Assembly (NCBI GenBank): GCA_022578965.1
Contig: MU401080.1
Location: 1-10,526, forward strand
DNA from: Xylaria sp. FL1777
Taxonomy: Eukaryota > Ascomycota > Sordariomycetes > Xylariales > Xylariaceae
Direction: 5' to 3'
Length of the DNA: 10,526 bases
Position numbers and translations under genes: made by a program
Shown: positions 1 through 8,867 of the stretch, piece by piece
How the letters are laid out: each line of letters begins with the position of its first letter
How positions within the stretch are numbered: position 1 is the stretch's first letter
Notes under the pieces: generated by a model
Told to the model about the DNA's origin: nothing
The model's input: the letters and a program-made list of their open reading frames with translations, nothing else
The model's database searches: none

Positions 1-422
1 ATATAGCTTAATAAATTAAAAATATATAGCTTTTTTAAAAAAAATATAAATTTTGTTTTTATAGCAAACTAAAGATTTTTTTATTAACTATTAAAGATTT
101 ATAAGCTTTTTTGCCTTTAATTGCTTTATAATTGTATAGTATTTAAGGTTTTTTTTTAAACCTTTTAAATAAGGTTTTTTAGCTCTTTAAAAGCTTTTAA
201 ATTTTTTAATTTTTTTAAACTTATAGCTATTTATATATATAAACATATAATTGCTTAAATAAAAAAAGCTTTTTTAGTAAATATAGCTTTAAAATATAAA
301 GCTTTAGCTTAAATACTAAAATATAAATTAAAAATTTTAACTTGTTATATTACTATAATTTTTTTTTTTAACGTTAAAAAAATGTTAATATTATTAAACA
401 AAACAATTATATAATTAAAATA
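1..422. repeat. Left LTR (outer edge possibly outside window)
   Basis: This segment aligns without a gap other than one T with 9406-9828. Base 1 pairs with 9406; after the T run at 149-157 (9 T here, 10 T in the other copy) the offset shifts by one. Homology ends sharply after the shared AAAATA at 417-422, which fits an LTR end of CA turned into TA. It contains an internal inverted pair of AAGGTTT and AAACCTT types around 146-175. Because the alignment begins at the first base of the window, the outer end of this LTR cannot be fixed here. Confidence 0.88.
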
Positions 423-472
423 TATCACAAGAGGTATAAAGCATTAAAGGTTAAGTATAATAGTTAATATAT

Positions 473-508
473 CTTTAGTTTTATAATAAGTATTTAATAA
501 AACTAAAG
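473..508. repeat. 12-bp inverted repeat, potential hairpin
   Basis: The arms CTTTAGTTTTAT (473-484) and ATAAAACTAAAG (497-508) are perfectly complementary and separated by 12 bases. The structure lies about 50 bp inside the left LTR boundary and is followed by an A run. Perfect pairing after heavy mutation is notable, but in sequence this AT-rich, 12-bp arms can arise by chance. A role in leader folding or packaging of the retroelement RNA would be speculation. Confidence 0.5.
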
Positions 509-873
509 CTTAAAAAAAAAAGAAAACTTTTATAAAATAAATATAAGAAAAATATTTTATATATATATATAACCTGTAATATATGCTAAAGTACTTAAGT
601 AGCCTAGTTATAATAATTATTTTGTTTTTTTTAATTAAGTTATTTTTAACTTATATACAAATAAAATTAATTAAAGTAATTAATTTTAAGTATAAATAAT
701 AAAATAAAGTAATATAAAATAATTAAGCATAAATATAATATATTAAATAAAATGCTTATATAATATAATAATTAAAGTATTTATATATTTATATTTATGT
801 TTATATATTAAGTTATGTTTGTTTTATGCTATATTTATAGCAGGTTTTATGTTTATACTTTTATTGCTATATA

Positions 874-909
874 TTTTTTTTTTTTCTTTTTTTTCTTTTT
901 TTTTTCTTT
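874..909. repeat. 36-nt uninterrupted pyrimidine tract
   Basis: The tract is pure pyrimidine, T with C at 886, 895 and 906, so the complementary strand is a pure A/G tract with G at intervals of 9-11 bases. Retroelements use such polypurine tracts for second-strand priming, but that tract normally abuts an LTR and this one lies about 450 bp from the left LTR. A simple low-complexity T run is the more cautious reading. Its three C residues are preceded by T, the context that is nearly erased elsewhere in the window. Confidence 0.6.
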
Positions 910-1620
910 AGTTATTATTAAATAATTAGTTTTAGCTATACATTTTACTACTACTATTTTTATACTTATTTTATATTTTTTCTGCCTTTTTTTTAATTAC
1001 TATTTGTATTATAATTATGCTGCTTAAACTTGCAATAATTAAAAGTAGTATATATAAACATAATTATAATTAAAGCTATAATTATAAACATAAACGCAGA
1101 AAATTATTATAATTTGTTTTACGCTTAAATTTATTTAAAAATAAGTTTAATTTTACTATAAAACAAAACTTTAATAAACTTTTTTGCTAAAAGTTTAATA
1201 ACTTTAGTAATAAAAATAAAAACTTTAGTAGTTTACTTTTTTCTTAAAATAGCTTTAATTCTAATAAAGATTTAAACATTATTAGGCTTTTTATTAGTTA
1301 TAAAAAAAAAAATAAAAAAAAAATAAAAATAATTTTAATTTTATAAATTTTAATAAAGATTTAAATGTTAACTTATATAATTTTAATATACTTTTTAAGT
1401 AAATTAACTGCTTTTTTTTGCAACTAGCTAAATTTACAAAGACATTTATATAGCTTTAAAAACTAGACTTATAAAGACTTGCTATATATAAAACAAGCCT
1501 ATATAAATAATAGCCTAAAAAAAAATAAAGGTAGAAATAAAAAAAGCAAAAAACTATAACGCAACTTTTTTAATATAGAACTAGCTATAATTAGCTAATA
1601 GTGCAAACTTAAACTAATAA

Positions 1621-3480
1621 TAGCTAGCAATAAGCTTAATATTAAACTTGCAGTATTACGTAAACAAGCTAAATAAAGCAATAATAAACGCTAAGATTTT
1701 TTTTAAAGAAAACTTAAATAAGCAAACTATTTATAATGTTTACTAAATTATTAAAGAGCTATTAAAAGCGTACTACTTTTAGCAAATAAGCAAGCAGCTA
1801 TAAGCAAACAATAGTAATAAAAGTAGCAAACGTGCTAACTAAAACTTATTATAAGCACTATTAATAAAGCAAAAAAAGCTTGCTATAAAAGTAAAATTGC
1901 TATATATATAAATTTAGCAATTTAAGAATTATATAAGTAAGCAAGCTAAAGTTAATAACTTTTTTTATTAATAGCTTGTATTTTATGCAAACGTGCTATA
2001 AATAAACAGCAATAAAAAATTTTTACGCGTTGCTTTATTAATTTACTTTAAAGCTATTATAGCAATAAACTTTAATTATGCTATTATTATAACTTTTATT
2101 AGCTATAAAGCTAAAGTAAAAACAAGGTTAATTATAATATAAAAGCTAAACTAAGCAATAAAAGCAAACGTAGTTTAAGCAGCATATAAACTATTAAATA
2201 ACAACTAAAAGGTTATTTTTAATAAGCAAAAAATCTAAACCTAAATATTAACAAATATATTATAAGCTTATTAAGCATTTAGCAAAAAATTAAAAGTGCA
2301 CTTTTAACTATATTAACTAGTAGTTTTAAGCTTATTAACTAAACAAATGCTAAAAAAAAAAAAAAAAAGAATGCTAGCTTAACTTAAGCTAGCTAATTAA
2401 AAGCTAAAAATTAAAAAGCTATTTTTTTTACTTTATTTACTATAACGCAAGCAAAAAATATGCTTAATATATATTAAGGTTATAACTGCAGAAAATATAA
2501 ATATAGCGTATATTAATAAATTTTTTTAGAACTACTACTACTTTTAAATAGCTTTTTACTTTGTAAATATAATAGTAACCTAATGTTATAACTGCTAAAA
2601 ATAAGGCTATTAAGCTAGCATATATAAAAACAAGCAAAAATGCAGCTAATGTAAATCTTTAAAACACACTAAAAATAAAGCAAACTTATGCTTTATATAA
2701 ACTAAAAAAAAAGCAGCTATATGCTTTTTTTATTAAAGTAACTATTTAGCTTAAGCAATAAAATGCTTAAAAGCTATTTAAACATATAAGCTAGCTAAAA
2801 ACGCCTTTATTTACTGCTTTATATAGTTTGTAATAAAACTAACTTAAAGCTAATTATGTACTATTGCTACTATAAAAACGTTGCATAAGCAGCAAGCTAA
2901 TAATTAAGCAAGCAAAAATACTATTTGCTTAAAAGATTGCTTACTAAAAAAAACTGCGTTAGCAACTGCGCAAAAAATAAAATTATAAATTATTACTAAT
3001 ATGCTAAAGCTTTAAAATTAGCTTAAAGAAAACCTATTTAAGAACTATTAGTAAGTAATCTAAGTAATAAAAAGCTATGCTTATATAACAAACAAAAACA
3101 TAAGCAGCAAAAATAGCAGTATTAAATAAAAATCAAGCAACGTAATTTCTAAATAATAGCGCTTATATAGTTAGCTATAAAAGAAATATAAGTTATAATA
3201 GTAAGCAGTTAGCAAAAATGTTTTTATTTAGCTTTAGCATGGTTTTTATTTACGTATAAAATTAAGTAGCTTTTAGTATAGCTTTTTAAAGCTATTAGTT
3301 TTAAGTAATACAATATATATAATTTTAATATAAATAATACAAAAAATAAGCTTAATTTTAATGCAAATATTAAAGTTTTTATATTAGCTAAATATTAAGC
3401 TATTTTTATTATAACTTTTATTTATAAACTTTATAAATAAACTATTAAAGCTAAAAACAAAAAATATAAAACTATTAAAA
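1621..3480 (+). pseudogene. Possible degraded coding region of the LTR element, unidentified
   Basis: This is the most G+C-retaining part of the LTR element, A-rich on the + strand and full of GCAA and AGCA words, as expected from a purine-rich coding strand after C-to-T decay. Frame 1 (codons beginning at 1621, 1624 and so on) has stretches with few stops, for example 1624-1743, 2020-2130 and about 3240-3470. Stops are only TAA and TAG in the parts I read. I found no reverse transcriptase YxDD, integrase, zinc-knuckle or DDE signature that survives scrutiny. Stop frequency over the whole stretch is close to what base composition alone predicts, so coding origin is a weak inference. It could be gag-pol of the LTR element, or another nested element. 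Confidence 0.3.
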
Positions 3481-5273
3481 AAGCAATAATTCTAAGTAGT
3501 TTATTAGTATGTTAGCTTTATTTTAAATGTTTTAAAAAAGCATTTTAGCTAAAAAATAGCTTGCTTTTAAATATAATTTGCAAATTTAAAAACTTAGAAA
3601 TAATAGCTTATATAAGCTATATAAATAGCTATACTTTATGCAAACTTATAAATTAATTTATATTTATTTTAAATTAGTTTTATTAATAAGTTAGCTATTT
3701 GTTATATTATATTTTAATATAATATGCATTTAAAAGTTATTAAACTAGTTTATTTATTTTTTTGTTTTTTAAAAAAACAACTATAAAAAAGTTATTATAA
3801 ATAAAAATTGCGCTATTGTTTAAAAAACTTCAAACAATTATTATATTAATTTTATAGCTATGCAGTTTTATTTCTTAAAAGCATTTCTGCGTTTTTTATT
3901 AATTTATAAAGCTTAGTTCTAATTAATTAGCAAAATTAACAATATAAAAATAAATTATTTTGTTTTTATTTTATATAAAGTTTAGCTAATAATTAGCAAT
4001 ATAAAAACATTATACTAAATATAAATATTTAATAGCAAAATATAAATCTTTAGTTTGTTAAGCTATTAAGCTTTTTTATATAAGCGCTATAAATAGCTTT
4101 ATTTAAACTAATTTTATAAAGTTTTTTAATAAAATTAAAACTATTTTTAATGCTAGCAGTATGCTTGTTTAATTATATTTAAAATGCAAGTTTTAAACTA
4201 TAAATATACAGCTTAAAAAGCTGCTTTTATTTCTTTTAAAAACAATATATATAAAGCTATATTAATTATTGCTAATAAGCATAAATAAAAGTATTTAATA
4301 AGCTTTTTTTAACATAAAAATGTTCTAAAGTTTAATAATTAGTATTTTAAGGCCTTTTTATAAAGATTTTATAACTTGTTTATAGCATTTTTACGTATAA
4401 CTTATTAATAAAACGCAAATATTTTAAAACTTAAAGCAATAAGTATAATTTTTATTACGTAATTAAAAACAAAAAAATAACTAATTAGTATATATAACGC
4501 AATTAAGCCTTAATTTATAGCTAAATTAATAATAAATTAATACTATTTTATTAGTTTAATAACTTTGCTTTTTTTTTATAACTTAAGCACTTTTTAAAGT
4601 TTTTAATTGCTTTAAAAGCTATAATATTAATAATAAATACCTATTAATTATACTTAGTTAGCTAGCTTTTTTACTTAATAAAATAATATTCTTTTTTATT
4701 ATAAGTTATTTTATTTATTATATTTTTAACCTTTTATTTTTTTAACTTATTTTTAAGGTTTAACATAAATAAACTATATTTATGTTTAGCTTTTTAAAGC
4801 TTAAGCAACTAAATTAAAAAAATAAAATAAAAGCAGCTATATTATTTTAAAAAACTAATATAATATGCTTATAAACTAACTATAAAAAAAATTCAGAAAA
4901 GTTTAATAAACTTAAACGTTAACTTTTTATTTTTAAACTTAATATTTTTTATTAGTAATATTACTAAGTCTTTAGTTTTAAAAGTTATAAATTTATGCTT
5001 ATTATTATAATGTTTTATATATTTATTAGTTATAATTTATTATTGCTTTATTATTTTATTTTTAATAGTTTATAACTTATTAAAACGTTTTTATATAGCT
5101 AAAATCTTTTTTAATATAAAGTTATTTTTAATAAACAAATAAAATTTTAGCATATAATTATATAAAGCTTTAAAAAATAATCGTTTAGTTATAAAATTAA
5201 TAGTAAAATTTATAGCAAAAAAAGCTTAAAATAAAAGTTAAAGCTAATTAGTTTATTTATTATTTATAAAGCA
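3481..5273. other. LTR-element internal region up to the MULE insertion, no recognisable gene
   Basis: This stretch is more T-rich on the + strand from about 4300 on, which might suggest minus-strand coding or simply strand asymmetry. I read it in several frames on both strands and saw no domain I could defend. Stop codons are frequent in every frame. It ends at the target site duplicated by the MULE. By position it should contain part of pol if the element is autonomous. Confidence 0.4.
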
Positions 5274-5281
5274 TTTTAAAT
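5274..5281. repeat. Target-site duplication of the MULE, left copy (TTTTAAAT)
   Basis: TTTTAAAT directly precedes the left terminal inverted repeat and recurs as a direct copy at 8860-8867 immediately after the right one. MULEs typically duplicate about 9 bp, with 8-11 reported. A 9-bp version (adding G at 5282 and A at 8868, a transition) would shift one terminus by a base, so 8 bp is the simplest reading. Confidence 0.8.
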
Positions 5282-5367
5282 GGGAATTAATATAAATACA
5301 TAAAGAATTAATACAAACATATGATTTTATAAACACATGATGCTTTTATTAGCTCAATTAAAAAATG
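5282..5367 (+). repeat. MULE left terminal inverted repeat (86 bp)
   Basis: The reverse complement of 8774-8859 aligns to this stretch with no gap. There are 10 differences, all transitions: the terminal G against A, and others near 5297, 5299, 5314, 5323, 5326, 5336, 5339, 5355 and 5366. The pairing rule is that the two coordinates sum to 14141. Similarity stops after 5367. This copy retains more C and G than its partner (most differences are C or G here and T or A there). It contains two full and one partial copy of a 21-bp unit beginning GAATTAATA, so the terminus itself is internally repeated. Confidence 0.92.
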
Positions 5368-5547
5368 TTAGTATATATTGTCTTTTTTTATGTACTTAAT
5401 GTTGTTTATTTTATATTTCTTTTTATATATTTTGTTGATTTAATTTTATTTATATTTTACATTTTACGCTTTTTACTTTATTAATACTAAAAACATATTT
5501 ATTGTACACTTTAATCTTGTAATACTAATTAACCTTTATATTATACG
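5368..5547 (+). other. MULE 5' leader between TIR and first ATG
   Basis: The 180 bases between the left TIR and the presumed start codon of the transposase should hold the element's promoter. The stretch is T-rich and keeps more TC, GA and TGA words than the rest of the window, so it seems less mutated. I see no convincing promoter element that could be told apart from background in sequence this AT-rich. Confidence 0.45.
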
Positions 5548-8475
5548 ATGTTTTCTGAACTTTTTGAGCTTTAGTTATTGCGTAAGCGCGCTTTTACTTT
5601 AAATAATTTATTTTATCGTTAAAAAAAACAACGCATGTTTTGTTACTTTTTTTTTTGTTTACTTTTTTTATGTAATAAGCTATTTGTTGCTTTTATAACT
5701 ACTTTAACTTGCTAATTTTTTATATTTAGTTGTAATAGCAAAAGTATTTTTTTATTTTATAGCTTTAGTAATAATAATGCTTTTAATAATATTTTTAATG
5801 CTTACTTTTATTTTTTTAGTACTGTTTTATATTTACGTAGTTATAAAGAACTTAATAAGCTAGCATAAAAAATCTGTACTAATTATAAGATTTTCTTTAG
5901 TAATACTTTTTTTTATTTATTAAAGCTTTAACGTATATAAATGCTTATGCTTAGCTTAAAAGTTAGTTTTATTTTTGTTTTTTTAAAATTTTAGTTTGCT
6001 AAATTATTTTATATTGCTAGCTTGCTAACTGCTACTTGTAAAAAATTTGCATTAGCTTTACAGTTAGTTTATAAAGTTATAAAAAAAAATTAATAGCTTT
6101 TTATAAATTTAGTTTGCTTATATAAACGTATATACTAGTAAAAAAACAAATAAAAGTAATTATTATTAAATTTAAATAGCTATAACTCTTTTTTTTTATA
6201 TTTATTGCTTTAATGTTTATTAGCAAAGTTATTTATATTAAGTTTAATTAAAGCTGCTTTATTTATAATAGCATTGCTTAAATAGACTTTTTTTATGCTA
6301 GCTTTGCTATTTAAAGCAAGTATTTTGTTAACTAACTATTATTTACTGTTTTTAGTTTTAAAAACTATTTTTAACTTATTTATTTTAAGCAACTTATTTT
6401 TTATAGTTAACGTGCTTTTTAATTATGTTAATTTATTTTTAAAAAACAATAGGTTTAGTTTTATTAAAAACTATATATATTTGTTTAAAAAATAACTAAT
6501 TTGATTCTTTATTAAATATAACTAATTTAAACAAGTTAAAAAAAGCAAAAGCAACAAATTTTAGTAGCAAAAGTTTTAAAAAACTAGCTATAAATAAGTA
6601 ATTATTACTAAAGCTATAAATAAAAGTTAATAGTTATTATAATTACATAAAAATATAAAACATTATTAGCATAACTATAGTTTAAGCTTAAACTTTTTTG
6701 TTTACTTTTTTTATTGCAAGCTTACAAAGTTAATAAAAACAACTATTAAATTAATTAGCTACTAAATTAATATTTAAGCTTAAAATATTTAAAGCATAAT
6801 AAAACAGTAATATAAAAAGTTTGTTTTTATTTAAAGAAATATTTATAATGTTTAAAGCTTTATTAATTAAGCTAAACTAAATAGCTATAACTTAACTGTT
6901 GTTTTTATTAAGCTTTTTAACAAAAAAAAAGTTCTTTATTTAATAAAGTAAGCTAATAATAAGCTAAACTGTTTAGTTAAATTAGTTTAAACGTTTTTTT
7001 ACTGCTTAAAAATATAAAAGCAATTTTTTAAAGTTATTAGCTTTAATAATATATATAATACTAATTAATTTAAGCTGTTATTGTTTTAAGCAATAAGCTA
7101 AACCTGCTTAAAAACGGTTTTTAATGCTATATTTAGCTTAATTAATAATAAAAAGCAAAAAAGCTTCTAGTTTTTAGCTAAAAGTATTTATTAGCTTATA
7201 ATATAACATGCAATATAAAAGCTTAATATAGTTATAACTAATTATAACAAAGCAATAAAAGCTGCATTAAATTATTAGTTTTTTTTTTTATAGTAGCAAA
7301 TTTGCATATATTACATTAATTTTAATGTTTTGCTTAAAGCTAAGCAAAAATAAATTTTAAGTTAAATTAACAGTAATAGCTTTATTACTAGCAAAAATAA
7401 AAATACTGCTTTTGCTAGTTATGCACTAATAAAGTTAACTTTTTTAAACAAGCAGCTAATTAAAGCTACATTTATTAATAATAAAAAAATTCCTTATATA
7501 TATTAAAGCGTTTTAATTATATAAAAAAAAGTAATATTTGTAAAAACAAAAGCTATACATAAAAAAGCATAAGTTAATTTTTGCTAATAATTTAATAATT
7601 AGCGCTTTATTTTATAATATATTTATAAAACTTATATGCTTTTTAAAATGTAGTAAGTACATTATTATATTTGTAAATATTATAACTTTAATATTTAAGT
7701 TATATTAAGCATAAAAGCAAGCAATAATAACGTAAAAAGCTACTTTTTAAATAGTATAAGTTATTTGTATAGTTTTATTAAAGCAATATAAAAAATAATA
7801 GTTAATTAAAAGCATAACTTTAAATAAGCTTATGCTTAAAATAAAGTTTTAACTTAACGCAAATATTTATTATTGTTTTTTAATTACTTAAGCAAGCTTT
7901 AAATAATTATAGCTTTAAAAAAGCTTAATTTATTTAATTTATAATATTGCATTGCTTATAAAGTTATATTAAGCGCAAATAACTTTTTTTTACTAAATAT
8001 TAAATATTGTACTAATAACTGTTTAATTTTTGTTAAACTTAAGATTTTATATTATTATAAAGTTTACTTTAAGCTAATATATGCAAGCTTTTTTAATAAA
8101 TTAAATATTTACTTACGTTAAAAGTTATAAAAATTGTTATTAAAAAATATATATAAACAAATTTGCAACTTTAAAATTGCTATAATGCTTTATAATTAAC
8201 TAAAGAACTTTGCAGAAATAATTTTTAGTAAGCTTATAATTAAACTAAGTAAGCTATTAAGTAAAGCTTTAAAAAAACAGCTAACAAGCTAAAAACAAAG
8301 TTGCTTACTAAATAGCTAAAACAAGTTAACTTTAGTTAAGCTTAAGCAAAATAAAAGCTAATATAATAATGCTAACAAAAACAATAATTATTTTTTTACT
8401 TAGTATTAAATATATAGTTAATTAATAATGCTTAAAGCAAAAAAAACTACAAATAGCAAGTTTAGCAAGCATTAA
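5548..8475 (+). pseudogene. Inactivated MULE transposase
   Basis: One frame (codons in register with 5548) runs without frameshift for about 976 codons, broken by many TAA and TAG and at least one TGA (6502). ATG at 5548 is chosen as start: it is the first ATG in this frame after the TIR and opens a well-preserved stretch. Numbered from it, a HxxHNY block at about residue 372-377 (6661-6678) resembles the HNH of the FLYWCH/FAR1-type zinc domain. RNIYN (about 430, 6835-6849) resembles the DIYN motif. FNNIYNTN (7042-7065) matches the D-x-T-Y-x-T-N block with D now N at about 500. VITNYNKA (7231-7254) matches VTD with D now N at about 565. CIYYIN (7303-7320) matches the CxxHI block, and VILSIKASNNNVKSY (7699-7743) matches the SPIEG/AE block with E now K at about 723. 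D-D spacing is 65 residues and D-E 158, compatible with MULE DDE transposases. An ATG-led stop-free run at 6295-6495 is a surviving fragment of this same frame, not a separate gene. The C-terminal end is uncertain. Confidence 0.88.
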
Positions 8476-8773
8476 ATATAGCTTAATATTTAAAAGCAAA
8501 AAAATTAATAAAAGCTAAAATAATTAAATTAATAAATACTTAATATAACTGTTTGTAATAGTTTAATAATGTTTTATAAGTAAAAACTACTGTTATAACA
8601 TATAAAATGTTAATATTTAAAAGCTAACATATTATTTAAATAGTTTATTATAATACTTATATTAAAAAGTCTGCATAAAAATAATGCTATTAAAAAAAAA
8701 ATTAAGCTTTAAATCTAATTAGTTAAATAAAAGTAAAAAGTAAGTCTATTAAAGCAAGAAATATTATAAAGTC
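8476..8773 (+). other. MULE 3' trailer between transposase remnant and right TIR
   Basis: About 300 bp follow the last recognisable part of the transposase frame. No second gene is visible. The part from about 8690 on keeps several TC and GA words (for example AAATCTAATT, AAGTCTATT, GTCCG at 8771), so it is less eroded than the coding part. The transposase reading may extend some codons into this stretch, since its true stop cannot be told from mutated Gln or Trp codons. Confidence 0.4.
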
Positions 8774-8859
8774 CGTTTTTTAATTAAGCTAATAAAAGCA
8801 TTATATGTTTATAAGATTATATGTTTATATTAATTCTTTATATGTTTATATTAATTCCT
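8774..8859 (-). repeat. MULE right terminal inverted repeat (86 bp)
   Basis: This is the inverse partner of 5282-5367, with 76 of 86 positions matching and only transitions separating them. Its outer end reads AATTCCT, where the left terminus predicts AATTCCC, a C-to-T change after C. It contains the repeat unit in its clearest form: TTATATGTTTATATTAATTC at 8817-8836 and again at 8838-8857 (period 21), plus a partial copy at 8801-8813. Confidence 0.92.
8801..8857 (-). repeat. Short tandem repeat within the MULE terminus (21-bp period)
   Basis: Two identical 20-bp units start at 8817 and 8838, and a partial unit (13 bp) starts at 8801. The mirror-image repeats sit in the left TIR at about 5284-5340 with scattered transitions. 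Because the repeat exists in both termini it was part of the ancestral element. Repeated short units in TIRs often serve as transposase binding sites; that role here is inference. Confidence 0.75.
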
Positions 8860-8867
8860 TTTTAAAT
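8860..8867. repeat. Target-site duplication of the MULE, right copy (TTTTAAAT)
   Basis: This is a perfect direct copy of 5274-5281, immediately outside the right TIR. Together the pair marks the exact site where the LTR element was interrupted. Confidence 0.8.

Larger units (their letters stand above)
423..1620. other. LTR-element internal region next to left LTR, no recognisable gene
   Basis: This stretch directly follows the left LTR and should hold the primer-binding site and leader if the element reads on the + strand. Bases 423-440 (TATCACAAGAGGTATAAA) keep more C and G than their surroundings, but they do not begin with TGG and I cannot match them to a tRNA 3' end. Other contents are a hairpin at 473-508, a pyrimidine tract at 874-909, an A-rich run near 1300-1333 and a 20-bp direct repeat (1262-1281 and 1351-1370, two transitions apart). 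A + strand reading near 1189-1330 is rich in Asn, Ser and Lys, which could be gag-like low complexity or mere base composition. No gene is called. Confidence 0.5.
5282..8859 (+). mobile_element. Nested Mutator-like (MULE) DNA transposon, 3,578 bp, inactivated
   Basis: The element is delimited by 86-bp terminal inverted repeats (5282-5367 and 8774-8859) and an 8-bp direct target duplication on each side. It encloses a degraded transposase frame on the + strand with MULE landmarks, so termini, target duplication and coding content agree. Layout from left: TIR, about 180 bp of leader, coding remnant from 5548 to about 8475, about 300 bp of trailer, TIR. Fungal MULEs of the Hop type have a similar overall design. 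It interrupts the LTR element, so it inserted after that element. Both TIRs and the coding frame carry transition-type damage, so the element was mutated in place, together with or after its host element. No intact transposase remains. Confidence 0.9.

Noticed and set aside
2460..3150. Possible pogo/Fot1-type (DDE_1) transposase C-terminal region
   Set aside because: Some leucine- and lysine-rich heptad-like strings looked similar, but no active-site block or terminal inverted repeats flank the interval and the apparent match shifts between frames.
3500..3650. Cysteine cluster in a + strand frame resembling a zinc knuckle
   Set aside because: Spacing (C-x4-C, then distant single C) does not fit CCHC or other zinc motifs I can name, and no adjacent gag-like sequence supports it.
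3990..4190. Minus-strand reading with resemblance to a reverse-transcriptase segment (TASIKNSFNFIKKL)
   Set aside because: The match is short and recalled loosely, catalytic YxDD or neighbouring RT blocks were not found in register, and such similarity is easy to obtain by chance in AT-rich translations.
6295..6495. 66-codon ATG open reading frame taken as an independent small membrane protein
   Set aside because: It is in exact register with the MULE transposase frame that runs from 5548 to about 8475. Its hydrophobic look comes from C-to-T change turning Ser and Pro codons into Phe and Leu.
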